64,000 nt of DNA from Paenibacillus sp. JJ-100 (GCF_948329825.1 NZ_CAOJCM010000003.1:248001-312000); one strand, 5' to 3'; shown: positions 1-8,653, counted from the stretch's first letter. A program made the numbers and translations. Notes: generated by a model from the sequence alone, not told the origin.

Positions 1-395
1 GCAACATTGACCACGATCTGACCATCCGTCAGTTCACCGCTCAGCACGTAAGTGCCTGCTTCCGAGATGGTGATTGAGCCGTTCGCTGCTTTCGCACCCG
101 AACCTGTTACCGTTGCTGTTGTACCGCTCAGTTTGATCATGGTGGAGTCCGCTTCAGTCCAGCTCACATTCGTATCATCTGCATCCAGAGAGACAAGATC
201 AGCATATTTCACGGATGTTGACTCACTAACGGATACGGTTTTGGTTGTTCCTGTTGTGGATACGGCAGCATTAACGGTAGTACTGGACGCTGAAGGAGTA
301 CTGCATGCTGCAAGCAAGCTCGTAATCATGGCAATCGACCAAAGTTTGCTACCTGTCATTATGTTTTTACTCTTCTGAGAATTCTTCATCATCAT
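1..395 (-). CDS. carbohydrate-binding domain lipoprotein (partial, N-terminal end)
   Basis: This is the first 131 codons of a gene that runs off the left edge of the window. The N-terminus has a basic stretch, a hydrophobic segment and a lipobox ending LLAAC, with the acylated Cys at residue 31, followed by a Ser/Thr-rich linker. The mature part (KLSGTTATVTGSGAKAANG, then ISEAGTYVLSGEL) matches the start of the DUF4353-type carbohydrate-binding beta-helix proteins that often sit beside DUF4956 and VTC genes. Three consecutive ATG codons begin at 395; the first is chosen because a GAGAGGAAC ribosome site lies just upstream. It follows the DUF4956 gene by 27 nt and is probably the last gene of that operon. 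The role is presumably surface binding or assembly; the family name is recalled, not searched. Confidence 0.75.
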   Translation of the reverse strand, partial: MMMKNSQKSKNIMTGSKLWSIAMITSLLAACSTPSASSTTVNAAVSTTGTTKTVSVSESTSVKYADLVSLDADDTNVSWTEADSTMIKLSGTTATVTGSGAKAANGSITISEAGTYVLSGELTDGQIVVNV

Positions 396-422
396 ATCTA
401 TCGTTCCTCTCTAATCGTATTC

Positions 423-1112
423 TTAATATTCAGTCGTTGGACTCATCGTTAACGAGATATCCAGATTGCCATTCCGTGTACGGATGGCGTCCAGAAACTG
501 CTTCTGATTCACGCTCTCGTGAATCGTGACGTTGTAGACCAGCTCATAGAGACTGCCGAGTTCGGTCGTTCTGATTTTTTTCAGATCAAATGGGACATTA
601 AAATGATGGAATACTTCGTTGAGAGCTTCTTCATAGCTCAAGTTCTCGGGAATAGTAACCTTGAGTGTCTTCTGCTGACTCTTTTTCCCGCCAAAGTTAA
701 ACCGGCTGAGTACAAACATCAGCACACACAAGATCACGGTGAACAGAACGGCGTAACCAAAAGCACCAACACCACAAGCCAGACCAGATGCCATCGTGAA
801 CAAAACGTAAGCAATGTCTTTCGGATCACCAGGTGCGCTGCGGAAACGAATAATGGAGAAGGCTCCCGCCAAGCTGAATGCCCGGGCGATATTGCTGCCG
901 ATCAGCAGAATGATGATGGCCACGATCACCGGAAGCACAACCATGGTCAGCGTAAAACTTTGGGAATAGGTGGCCTGATTGGTTCTCATATAGGTGAGGC
1001 TGATGATAAGTCCCAGTAGAATGGCAAGTCCGATCGTGATGACAGCACTGCTGAAGTTTAACGTTGAATCGTCTAGGGCGGAGCTAAAAAGGGTATCAAG
1101 CATAACGTACAA
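423..1112 (-). CDS. DUF4956 family membrane protein
   Basis: This 229-residue protein has three clear hydrophobic segments (about residues 18-42, 53-72 and 107-135). Between them is a conserved loop, FSIIRFRSAPGDPKDIAYV, typical of DUF4956. A soluble C-terminal tail of about 90 residues follows and probably lies in the cytoplasm. Its start overlaps the end of the upstream VTC-domain gene by 17 bp, which implies translational coupling. DUF4956 proteins are usually encoded next to VTC-type polyphosphate polymerases and surface carbohydrate-binding or CotH-like proteins, as here. They are therefore thought to form the membrane part of a polymer-synthesis or export module, but no biochemical function is established that I know of. 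Confidence 0.85.
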   Translation of the reverse strand: MYVMLDTLFSSALDDSTLNFSSAVITIGLAILLGLIISLTYMRTNQATYSQSFTLTMVVLPVIVAIIILLIGSNIARAFSLAGAFSIIRFRSAPGDPKDIAYVLFTMASGLACGVGAFGYAVLFTVILCVLMFVLSRFNFGGKKSQQKTLKVTIPENLSYEEALNEVFHHFNVPFDLKKIRTTELGSLYELVYNVTIHESVNQKQFLDAIRTRNGNLDISLTMSPTTEY

Positions 1113-1929
1113 CCTCTCTTTCTCGAATTAATTTTTCTTGTGCGATAGCCGGGTTTGGTTGAGCAGGATTGAAATCCGTACCCGGAATAAGTTCGCGTTC
1201 TGTCTGATAATTCAGATTGGTGGTTCTCACTAGATGTCTGTATTCATTGCCGTATTTGGAAAACCCGGTTCGGTACAACCCGTGCTCCGACAGCAATTGC
1301 GAGAGCCACATGGGAACGGTTTTCTCAGCTTTCACTTCCATGAGCCAACGTCCGTCCTTCACGAGCGGTTCACCGTAATCTCCTTGTTCCAACTTCAGAT
1401 CGTATCTGCGGCTGCGGATGTTGGTGTCAAATGTGATGCGAAGATCACGGCTGTTCTTGTCAAACAACGCCTTGCGTTCATAAGCCAGATATACTTTGGG
1501 CTCTAGATCGTAGATACGTAGGAAGTATTTGATCTCTTCCAGCACCTGCGGGTTCATGTAGTCGGCCAGCTCTGGCGCTTGTCCCGAGCGAACAAAATCA
1601 TAAGCTTCATCCAGCTTCAGCGCCGTTCTGCGTTTGTTCACGAGGCCGAAGACTTTCTTTTTGATCTCCAGGTACACTTTCGCATTCGCTTCAGGTACAC
1701 CGTAGGCTCGCAAACGCAGCTTTTCCTTGTATTTCGGTTTGGATAGGCTAGCTCGAATCAATGAATCCTGCGGTGTGTCGAAGTACAGATTGCTGATGGA
1801 GTAAAACTCGTGTTTTTGGTTGTAAGCATCCAGTTCCATATAGTGCAGCAGATCGCTGTAGAAATGCTGGTATTGCTCATCGGTCAGCAGGTACTTGCTC
1901 TCATATCGGTTGAATACTTCAATGGCCAT
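1096..1929 (-). CDS. VTC-domain polyphosphate polymerase-like protein
   Basis: This 277-residue soluble protein begins FNRYESKYLLTDEQY and continues with the basic and acidic strands of a triphosphate-tunnel (VTC/CYTH-like) fold: KYKEKLRLRAYG, then VYLEIKKKVFGLVNKRR, then the late WLMEVKAEKTVPMWLS and GFSKYGNEY. The EIKKK and EVKAE strands supply the alternating Glu/Lys residues that line the tunnel and bind polyphosphate in yeast Vtc4. The length fits bacterial stand-alone VTC proteins. It is the first gene of the VTC-DUF4956-lipoprotein operon and overlaps the next gene by 17 bp. It starts at ATG 1929. Its promoter is probably the element at 2013-2042, controlled by the divergent two-component system. 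Polymerase activity is inferred from the family. Confidence 0.85.
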   Translation of the reverse strand: MAIEVFNRYESKYLLTDEQYQHFYSDLLHYMELDAYNQKHEFYSISNLYFDTPQDSLIRASLSKPKYKEKLRLRAYGVPEANAKVYLEIKKKVFGLVNKRRTALKLDEAYDFVRSGQAPELADYMNPQVLEEIKYFLRIYDLEPKVYLAYERKALFDKNSRDLRITFDTNIRSRRYDLKLEQGDYGEPLVKDGRWLMEVKAEKTVPMWLSQLLSEHGLYRTGFSKYGNEYRHLVRTTNLNYQTERELIPGTDFNPAQPNPAIAQEKLIREREVVRYA

Positions 1930-2012
1930 GATGGTTCAGTCCTTTCGAGTATGTATGGTGTAGTGTATCTTTTGAGTACGTTTGGTGAATCGTGTGTTGC
2001 TCTCATGTCTGT

Positions 2013-2042
2013 ATCTTAGCGAAGCAACCTTGAATGAATCTT
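2013..2042 (-). promoter_or_regulatory. response-regulator operator and -10 box for the VTC operon
   Basis: Read on the minus strand, two 11-bp direct repeats (AAGATTCATTC then AAGGTTGCTTC, 2042-2021) are followed after 2 nt by a -10-like TAAGAT (2018-2013). The same arrangement occurs on the other strand at 2173-2202. An 11-bp repeat spacing is the usual footprint of OmpR/PhoB-type regulators. The regulator is probably the one encoded at 2243-2920. Confidence 0.6.
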
Positions 2043-2172
2043 AAATCGTTTTACATTGCGTTAACATTTCTTTTCCCTCATCTATAGAGCTGAAAAAATG
2101 ATATAAACGCACACAATTCGATCACAGAGTTCACCTTCTAATCGCTGTTATCTCGGAGGAGTCTCTTTTATT

Positions 2173-2202
2173 AAGGTTGATTCAAGGTTTACTTGGTAGA
2201 AT
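2173..2202 (+). promoter_or_regulatory. response-regulator operator and -10 box for the two-component operon
   Basis: Two adjacent 11-bp direct repeats, AAGGTTGATTC (2173-2183) and AAGGTTTACTT (2184-2194), end 2 nt before a -10-like TAGAAT (2197-2202). No good -35 hexamer is visible, as expected for an activator-dependent promoter. The layout is identical to the element at 2013-2042 on the other strand, so the system probably activates itself and the VTC operon together. Confidence 0.6.
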
Positions 2203-2242
2203 GAGTACAGACCAACAAACGTGAGCAGAGGGTGAGTAGATC

Positions 2243-2920
2243 ATGAGAATTTTGATTGCGGAAGATGAGGTTCATTTGGCAGAGGCCGTATCGCAGATTT
2301 TGAAAAAAAATAACTACTCCGTGGACATGGTCCACGACGGCAGATCCGGACTGGACTATGCGCAGAGCGGTATCTACGACCTGTTACTGCTGGACATCAT
2401 GATGCCGGAAATGGATGGCATAACGGTACTTAAAACGTTGCGCAGCGAAGGTAACCATACACCCGTCATTCTGCTTACAGCGAAAGGGGAACTGTCGGAC
2501 AAAGTGTCCGGCCTCGATTACGGTGCCGATGACTATATTGCAAAGCCTTTTGCCACGGAAGAACTCCTCGCTCGGATTCGGGCGGCCTTGAGACGCAAAG
2601 GGGAAGTGGTGCCTGAGGATGGATTGAAGTTTGGTGATATTGAACTGAATACGACCCAGTTGAAGCTGACGGTGCAGGGTAAGGAGATCAAGCTGAATCT
2701 GAAGGAGAACGAGCTGCTGGAGCTATTGATTACCCGTAAACAGGCGATCACCTCCAAAGAGCAGATCATCGAGAAGTTGTGGGGATTTGACTCGGATGTG
2801 GAGTATAACAACGTGGAGGTCTACATCTCTTTTTTGCGCAAAAAACTAGCCTTCCTGAACTCGGCTGTTCGCATTCATACGGTTCGGGGCGTAGGGTATG
2901 TACTTGAGGTGACGACCTGA
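2243..2920 (+). CDS. OmpR/PhoB-family response regulator
   Basis: This 225-residue protein has a receiver domain (about residues 1-118) with the acidic pair near the N-terminus (AEDE), the phosphoacceptor Asp in LLLLDIMMPEMDG and the conserved Lys in DYIAKPFATEELLARIRA. A winged-helix DNA-binding domain follows (about 125-223: LNLKENELLELLITRKQ, then VYISFLRKKL and HTVRGVGYVLE). A ribosome site overlaps GAGGGTGAG upstream of the ATG. The stop codon shares one base with the start of the kinase gene, so the two are co-translated. The divergent VTC operon and shared operator architecture make that operon the likely main target. Confidence 0.93.
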   Translation: MRILIAEDEVHLAEAVSQILKKNNYSVDMVHDGRSGLDYAQSGIYDLLLLDIMMPEMDGITVLKTLRSEGNHTPVILLTAKGELSDKVSGLDYGADDYIAKPFATEELLARIRAALRRKGEVVPEDGLKFGDIELNTTQLKLTVQGKEIKLNLKENELLELLITRKQAITSKEQIIEKLWGFDSDVEYNNVEVYISFLRKKLAFLNSAVRIHTVRGVGYVLEVTT

Positions 2921-4284
2921 TGTTTAAGAAACTCCGCAACCGATTCCTGATCGTCAATCTGGTGTCCATCTCGATCATGATGCTGGTGGCTTTTGTAACG
3001 ATCTATACGATCACCTATCAGAATGTGAAGCGTGAGACGAATATGGAGCTGTTCAAGGTATCCGACTTCTACCACGGACCTTACGGTTCCGTTGCTCATG
3101 AAGGAGTGAACTCCGGATCTTCATCGGTACCCTCTACGGGGAGAGGTGTGGAAAATGACGGTATGGGCGAGAGAGGGATTGGTGCTTATCGTGGGCCAGG
3201 GGGAGATCCCAAAACCCCTCCTTCCCGGTCCGTTTCTTTTATGATCCAGACCGATAAGCAGTGGAATATTACCGATACGCACTCGCGGTTTGATATGGAG
3301 GAATCATTTTATACGCAAGCATTGCAAAAGGTAGATCAGGATCAATCTAGTCTCGGTGACAGGGGGCGGTGGACTGGACAATTCGCACTGAATGGCACGG
3401 ACTGGGCCTATGTGGTTGATCCGAGCGGAGATGGGCATATGATTGTGTTCATGGATGTGACAGCGCAGCAGGGTATTCTGACCAATCTGATCTATACGTT
3501 CACTGTGGTTGGACTATTCATGTTGATTGTAATCTACTTCTTAAGTCGTTATTTTGCCAATCGTTCCATCGCACCCGTGCGTGAAGCTTTTGAGAAGCAG
3601 AAACAATTCATCGCCGATGCATCACATGAGTTAAAGACCCCGCTAGCTATCATTAATACGAATACGGACGTGTTGCTCGCTAATCAGGAGGAGACCATTG
3701 AAAGTCAGGCCAAATGGCTGCATTACATCAAATCGGAAACCGAGCGCATGTCCGGATTAACAAATGATCTGCTGTATCTCACCCAGATGGATGACTCACG
3801 TTCCACACTGATTCATACCAAGTTTAATATGAGTGATGCGGTGGAAAGCATTATTTTACCGATGGAAGCCGTGATTTTTGAAAAAAATATCTCCCTGGAT
3901 TACAGCATTGATCCTGATCTGATGGTTCATGGTAATTCGGAGCAGATCAAACAGGTTATTCTGATCTTGCTCGATAATGCTGTGAAGTATTCGGGGCCCA
4001 AAGGAGCCGTGAACATTACGCTCCAGAAGCAGAACCAGGATGTCTTGCTGGCTGTCTCCAATACAGGAGAAGGCATTGCGCCAGAGCATCTGGATCGTAT
4101 CTTTGATCGTTTCTATCGCACGGATTCGTCCAGAGCAAGGAAACATGGCGGACATGGGCTGGGTCTAGCAATCGCACGTTCCATTGTGGATCAGCATAAG
4201 GGAGAGATATACGCCAAAAGTGCCCAGGGCGAGGGAGCTACATTTTATGTACGGTTATCCTTGGGGCGGGGGAGTGCAGCATAA
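2920..4284 (+). CDS. sensor histidine kinase
   Basis: This 454-residue membrane kinase partners the regulator at 2243-2920. Transmembrane helix 1 is near residues 10-32. A Gly/Ser/Pro-rich extracellular loop of about 150 residues follows, and helix 2 is near 188-210. No convincing HAMP domain lies between helix 2 and the dimerisation helix. The H-box is DASHELKTPLAIINTNTDVL. The ATPase domain shows the N box (LLDNAVKYSG), G1/F region (NTGEGIAPEHLDRIFDRFYR) and G2 box (GHGLGLAIARSIV). The extracellular loop (about residues 60-110) is low-complexity and glycine-rich. The ligand cannot be read from the sequence; the target operon suggests a signal linked to phosphate, polymer or cell wall. Confidence 0.92.
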   Translation: MFKKLRNRFLIVNLVSISIMMLVAFVTIYTITYQNVKRETNMELFKVSDFYHGPYGSVAHEGVNSGSSSVPSTGRGVENDGMGERGIGAYRGPGGDPKTPPSRSVSFMIQTDKQWNITDTHSRFDMEESFYTQALQKVDQDQSSLGDRGRWTGQFALNGTDWAYVVDPSGDGHMIVFMDVTAQQGILTNLIYTFTVVGLFMLIVIYFLSRYFANRSIAPVREAFEKQKQFIADASHELKTPLAIINTNTDVLLANQEETIESQAKWLHYIKSETERMSGLTNDLLYLTQMDDSRSTLIHTKFNMSDAVESIILPMEAVIFEKNISLDYSIDPDLMVHGNSEQIKQVILILLDNAVKYSGPKGAVNITLQKQNQDVLLAVSNTGEGIAPEHLDRIFDRFYRTDSSRARKHGGHGLGLAIARSIVDQHKGEIYAKSAQGEGATFYVRLSLGRGSAA

Positions 4285-4370
4285 TAACTAGTGCAGCATA
4301 ACTTCTGCACGTAATGGGATAACCTATGCTACAATGGCTGCAAGATGTATAACCAAGGAGATGAACTGAC

Positions 4371-4658
4371 ATGACGGACAACAACACAATTAACGAGCAG
4401 GAAATGATGCAATATATCGCTGACAAAACGAAGGCCAGCAAGGCAAATATCGAACTTGTACTCAAGCATGAGCAAGCTTACATCAACAAGGCACATGAGA
4501 ATGCCAAAGGTAAAGACGTCGATATTGATGGTGACGACCTGGCTGACTACATTCTAAGCCGCAAAGATGTGAAGCTCGATGAACTGACGGTAGAAAGTAT
4601 TTTGGATGCTGAGATGGACTATTTGATGGATAAGGGTCATGCGGGGTACGTGGATTAA
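4371..4658 (+). CDS. small acidic protein of unknown function
   Basis: This 95-residue soluble acidic protein has a strong ribosome site (AAGGAGATGAACTGAC then ATG). The sequence looks helical (NEQEMMQYIADKTKASKANI), followed by an acidic middle with VDIDGDDLADYILSRKDV. I do not recognise a characterised family. The start of a helix-turn-helix-like 'tkask..ie.vlkhe' pattern resembles short phage-type repressor fragments, but too little is present to claim this. It stands alone between the kinase gene and the nitrite genes. A -10-like TACAAT lies at about 4330. Confidence 0.6.
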   Translation: MTDNNTINEQEMMQYIADKTKASKANIELVLKHEQAYINKAHENAKGKDVDIDGDDLADYILSRKDVKLDELTVESILDAEMDYLMDKGHAGYVD

Positions 4659-4673
4659 CCCGTCATTGAAGCA

Positions 4674-4920
4674 TTAGCAGTGCGCTGCATGAGATGCCAG
4701 CATGCGTCCAATCATCTCTTGGCTCATGGAATGAAGACTGGGTGTTCTGCCGCAGTAGATGCGGAGGGCACCCTCTTGTGCTTCCGCAAGTAAATCATCG
4801 GTTACCAGCCGATCGTACAGGATGACATCAGCAGATTGAGTGCGTTTCAGAGCATTAAACTGTGATTAGTTCGGGATCTCCCGGGTCGGCACCAATGATA
4901 CGTATCAGACCCTGGCTCAT
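4674..4920 (-). pseudogene. remnant of uroporphyrinogen-III C-methyltransferase (SUMT)
   Basis: The minus-strand reading starts at an ATG that overlaps the nirC stop (ATGA coupling). It encodes GLIRIIGADPGDPELIT, the classic N-terminal glycine-rich motif of SUMT enzymes, and then hits a TAA at 4857-4855. Shifting by one base restores the family sequence (NALKRTQSADVILYDRLV, then GALRIYCGRTPSLHSM). This ends at a stop (4676-4674) after about 80 residues, where intact SUMT proteins have about 250. The gene thus carries both a frameshift, apparently an extra T near 4855, and a C-terminal truncation. SUMT makes the siroheme precursor needed by nitrite reductase, so this was once the last gene of the nir operon. 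Another copy must supply siroheme. Confidence 0.8.
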
Positions 4921-5798
4921 GACCGTGTCCCCCATTCTGGAGCGGCGTCGGAACCCATCAATCCTGAGCGATCACCCTGCATCGTCGCCAGCGGGGAAGA
5001 GAGCTTAGACGAGCTTCCCCAGTGCTGCGCGAAATATAAACCGAAGCCTGTAAATACAGCACCGCCAAGGAGATTACCTGCCAGCACCGGAATCTGATTC
5101 CACAGCAGCCAGTCAGCGATGCTGACCTGAGCACCAACCATCATACCGGCTGGGATCACAAACATATTGACCACCGCATGTTCGAAACCTTGCGCGAAGA
5201 AGATCATGATGGGCAGCCACATCGCAACGATTTTCCCTAGCGTTGAGGTTGATGTCATCGCCATAACGGCTCCAAGTGTAACCATCCAATTACACAGAAT
5301 GGCCTTAATAATGACAAGTACGATACCTGCTCCACCCAGTTGCTGATATCCTAGTGTTTTCGTTTCGCTGGTCTGAATGAGGGTTTGGACCAGTGGATTG
5401 CTCATGTCTGTGCCCATTTTGGTTGTCGTCAGGCCGTACAAGAGTGCGTAAAAAGCACATCCAATCAAGTGACCAATCGTCACCCAAAAATAATTACGGA
5501 ACATATCCAACAACCGGACTCTGCGTTTCATCACAGCAAGTGGAATGAGGGCGAAGCTTCCTGTTACCAGTTCGAGACCAAGCAGAATAATGATTACAAA
5601 TCCTGCTGGAAAGATGAGTGCACCTGCCAAACCAAGCGAAGTTTGAGACACAGCGGTATAAGCCAGTGTCGTGGCGAAGGCAAGGATGGCTCCGGCCAGC
5701 ATACCCCGAATCAGCATCTGTACCCGGTTTATTTTAGTTTTACTTTCACCAATATCAATCATGGATTGCAACACTTCTGCAGGTTTAACAAAATCCAT
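4917..5798 (-). CDS. nirC: formate/nitrite family (FNT) channel, nitrite transporter
   Basis: This is a 293-residue, six-helix FNT family protein. The N-terminal MDFVKPAEVLQSMID leads into helix 1; GALIFPAGFVIIILLGLEL and ELVTGSF are typical FNT segments, and the FAQGFEHAVVNMFVIPAGM stretch contains the conserved helix break and channel His. The start at 5798 is preferred over an upstream in-frame codon at 5825 because AAGGGAGGGG lies directly before it. It is downstream of nirBD on the same strand, so it most likely imports or exports nitrite for the reductase. Its stop overlaps the start of the broken SUMT gene. Confidence 0.9.
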   Translation of the reverse strand: MDFVKPAEVLQSMIDIGESKTKINRVQMLIRGMLAGAILAFATTLAYTAVSQTSLGLAGALIFPAGFVIIILLGLELVTGSFALIPLAVMKRRVRLLDMFRNYFWVTIGHLIGCAFYALLYGLTTTKMGTDMSNPLVQTLIQTSETKTLGYQQLGGAGIVLVIIKAILCNWMVTLGAVMAMTSTSTLGKIVAMWLPIMIFFAQGFEHAVVNMFVIPAGMMVGAQVSIADWLLWNQIPVLAGNLLGGAVFTGFGLYFAQHWGSSSKLSSPLATMQGDRSGLMGSDAAPEWGTRS

Positions 5799-5871
5799 CG
5801 TGTACCCCTCCCTTGTCAGGTCCAACCATGAAGGTTCGCCAAAAGTAACATCTTGTCACGCCAGAGGTCTG

Positions 5872-6189
5872 CTAACCTGCAATGGTGATATAGATATCTC
5901 CGCTATCGCCATCCACTTCTGTTTGGTACGTGTTCAAGCAGCCATCGTCTGGCTCATGCACTCTGCCGCTCCGCAGATCAATCTTCCAGTCATGCAGTGG
6001 GCAGTGAACGGCAGTGCCGCACACCATGCCCTCCGATAGCTTGCCGCCCTTGTGAGGACAGCGATTCTCCACGGCATGCAGAGTGCCATCACTCAGTTTG
6101 AAGACCGCGATTTCAGTATCCTGTATCAGGAAGGTACGAGCTCCCTTTTCATCAATATCGGTCAGATGTCCGATGCGATATTTACTCAT
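5872..6189 (-). CDS. nirD: nitrite reductase (NADH) small subunit, Rieske-type
   Basis: This 105-residue protein has the two Rieske-type cluster motifs C-P-H (NRCPHKGGKLSEG, about residues 43-56) and C-x2-H (VHCPLHDWKIDL, about residues 61-72), which bind a [2Fe-2S] cluster. It is the small subunit partner of NirB in cytoplasmic assimilatory nitrite reductase. It lies 16 nt after nirB on the same strand and is 73 nt upstream of nirC. Length and order are typical for Bacillota nirBD (nasDE) operons. Confidence 0.93.
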   Translation of the reverse strand: MSKYRIGHLTDIDEKGARTFLIQDTEIAVFKLSDGTLHAVENRCPHKGGKLSEGMVCGTAVHCPLHDWKIDLRSGRVHEPDDGCLNTYQTEVDGDSGDIYITIAG

Positions 6190-6205
6190 CGCTGATCCTC
6201 CTTTT

Positions 6206-8653
6206 CTAGTGAGCTACCGGTTCTGCACCGGACAGTGGGGTGAAGTTTTTACGCAATTGCTCATCTTCAATAATCTCTTTCCAAGGATCTACCGTGTGAC
6301 CCAGTGTCACTTCTAGACGCTCCACCAGTGCGAGACGTATATCACGATCTGCAAGAGCTTCCTTCACATGATCCAGCCCTACTCGTTCAATCCACGCCGC
6401 TGTTCTCTCATTCCATCTTGCATTTTCTCTATAGTATTGCAGATAGGCATACGTCCACTCTTCCACTTCAGCATCCGTCTTCACGGTGCATAACAGCTCT
6501 GCTGCGCGAACTTTCACACCACCGTTGCCGCCGACATGCAGTTCCCAAGCCCCGTCTATGGCGACCACGCCGAGATCCTTAATGGTGGCTTCCGCACAGT
6601 TCCGAGGACATCCGGAGACAGCCAGTTTTACTTTGGCTGGAGCTACCATCTTGTCGAGTTTTTTCTCCAAACGAATACCCATCTCAATCGAATCCTGAGT
6701 ACCGAAGCGGCAGAACGTATTCCCTACGCACGTTTTCACTGTGCGTAAAGCTTTGCCGTAACCGAAGCCGGAAGGCATATCTAGCTCTTCCCATATTTTC
6801 GGCAGGTTCTCCTTCTGTACGCCAAGCAGATCGAGTCGTTGTCCACCCGTAAATTTGACCATCGGCACATCGTATTTCTCAGCGACCGTTGCAATTTTGA
6901 TCAGTTCTGCCGGAGACGTTACACCACCATAGATTCGCGGAATAACGGAGTAGGTGCCGTCCTTCTGAATATTGGCGTGATAACGTTCATTCGTGAATTT
7001 GGACACTCGCTCATCTTTATACTCAGCTGGCCAGATCATGCCAAGGTAATAGTTGAGAGAAGGACGGCACTTGGAGCAGCCCTCGGGCTCATTCCAGCCC
7101 AGCACGTTCATCACTTCTTTGACGGTTTTCAGCCCCATTTCCTTGATTTGAGCCACAATCTCGTCCCGGTCATACGAAGTACACCCGCAGATCCCTTCCT
7201 TGGTCTGCTCGCCTACGTTGTCCCCTGCATAATATGTGAGCAGCGATTCCACGATTGGTTTACATCCACCACAGGAAGCAGATGCTTTGGTGCAGGACTT
7301 GATGGCAGCGACAGTATTGCATCCTTTGTTGAGGACAGCATCGCCGATTGCAGATTTCGTTACACCATTACAACCGCAGATGATCTCATCATCTGGCATG
7401 GCAGCCATACGCTCTGCTACAGATGGACCCGAGCCAGAACGAGAACCGCCGGAAGGCACACCCAGTAGAATTTCTTTTTCACGGCCGCTGATATCCTCAC
7501 CGCTCTTTATCAAAGAGAAGAGGGAGGCACCATCAGTTGTATCGCCGAACAACACGGTACCGACAAGCTTGCCATCTTGGATCACTATTTTTTTGTATAC
7601 ACCATCTACATCATCCTGGATGCGAATGCTGCGTGTGTCAGGCGAATCTTTGAATTGTCCAGCCGAGAATACATCGACTCCTGAAACCTTCAGCTTGGTT
7701 GAAGTGACCGATCCTTCGTATCCTTCGGTTGCTGCACCGGCAAGTCGTTTGGCAAGAACCATACCTTGTTCATATAAGGGAGCTACAAGACCGTAAGCAA
7801 TGCCGCGATGTTCCGCGCATTCTCCGACAGCCGAGACACCAGGGATGCTGGTACGCATGTAGTCATCTATGATCACCCCGCGATTGACCTCCAGTCCACT
7901 CCTTCGAGCCAGTTCAATCTGTGGACGAATACCGACGGCCATCACCACCAGATCTGTCTCAAGCACGGTTTGGTCGGTGAAACGCAGTGCTTTAACCCGG
8001 CTTCTGCCTGTAATCTCCTCTGTCTGTTTGTTCAAAAGGAATTTCATGCCCTGCCCCTCAAGCTCACGTTGCAACATCAGTCCTGCAGGCAGATCGAGAT
8101 TTCGATCCATCAGATGTCCATTAATATGAATGACAGTCACGTCCATGCCCAGATTCAGTAGTCCGCGAGCGGCCTCCAGACCGAGTAATCCACCGCCGAT
8201 CACAGCTGCTTTACGATATTTCTGGGATGCGGCCATCATCGTTTCGCAGTCTTGGATATCACGGAAACCGATGACACCTTCTTTGTTCGCACCGGCAAGA
8301 GGTAAAATAAAGGCCTGAGAGCCTGTCGCCATAATCAGCTCATCGTAGAATGCGTGAACTCCGTTCTGGGATATAACTTTCTTGCTCACCGTGTCGATCT
8401 GCACAACGGGGTCACCTGGATAGACGTGAATACCGTTATCTTCATACCAGCTCCAGTCATTAATCACGATATCCTCAATTGATGTCCCGCCTGCCAGAAC
8501 GGAAGATAGCATAATTCGGTTGTAGTTTGGATGTGGCTCTGCGCCAAAGACGGTAATGTCATACGCATGTGGAGCAAGCTTCAGAATATGTTCAACTGTA
8601 CGAATTCCTGCCATCCCATTACCGACGAGCACCAGTTTTTTCGTTATACTCAT
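6206..8653 (-). CDS. nirB: nitrite reductase (NAD(P)H) large subunit
   Basis: This 815-residue cytoplasmic enzyme reduces nitrite to ammonium. Domains in order: an FAD/NAD(P)-binding pyridine nucleotide-disulphide oxidoreductase module (about residues 1-390; KLVLVGNGMAG, and AAVIGGGLLGLEAARGL for the NAD site); two BFD-like [2Fe-2S] domains (CGCNGVTKSAI with SCGGCKP near 425-475, and a second with CGCT and GCSKCRPSLNYYLG near 490-540); a ferredoxin-like half domain; and the [4Fe-4S]-siroheme site TCVGNTFCRFG with SGCPRNCAEA near 640-690. The ATG at 8653 has a GAGGGGG ribosome site. Expression appears to be governed by the leader terminator at 8732-8802 and a GlnR-type box in the promoter. Confidence 0.96.
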   Translation of the reverse strand: MSITKKLVLVGNGMAGIRTVEHILKLAPHAYDITVFGAEPHPNYNRIMLSSVLAGGTSIEDIVINDWSWYEDNGIHVYPGDPVVQIDTVSKKVISQNGVHAFYDELIMATGSQAFILPLAGANKEGVIGFRDIQDCETMMAASQKYRKAAVIGGGLLGLEAARGLLNLGMDVTVIHINGHLMDRNLDLPAGLMLQRELEGQGMKFLLNKQTEEITGRSRVKALRFTDQTVLETDLVVMAVGIRPQIELARRSGLEVNRGVIIDDYMRTSIPGVSAVGECAEHRGIAYGLVAPLYEQGMVLAKRLAGAATEGYEGSVTSTKLKVSGVDVFSAGQFKDSPDTRSIRIQDDVDGVYKKIVIQDGKLVGTVLFGDTTDGASLFSLIKSGEDISGREKEILLGVPSGGSRSGSGPSVAERMAAMPDDEIICGCNGVTKSAIGDAVLNKGCNTVAAIKSCTKASASCGGCKPIVESLLTYYAGDNVGEQTKEGICGCTSYDRDEIVAQIKEMGLKTVKEVMNVLGWNEPEGCSKCRPSLNYYLGMIWPAEYKDERVSKFTNERYHANIQKDGTYSVIPRIYGGVTSPAELIKIATVAEKYDVPMVKFTGGQRLDLLGVQKENLPKIWEELDMPSGFGYGKALRTVKTCVGNTFCRFGTQDSIEMGIRLEKKLDKMVAPAKVKLAVSGCPRNCAEATIKDLGVVAIDGAWELHVGGNGGVKVRAAELLCTVKTDAEVEEWTYAYLQYYRENARWNERTAAWIERVGLDHVKEALADRDIRLALVERLEVTLGHTVDPWKEIIEDEQLRKNFTPLSGAEPVAH

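Noticed and set aside
4286..4313. GTGCAG/CTGCAC hairpin after the kinase gene
   Set aside because: The stem is only 6 bp with no T-run, so it is not supported as a terminator.
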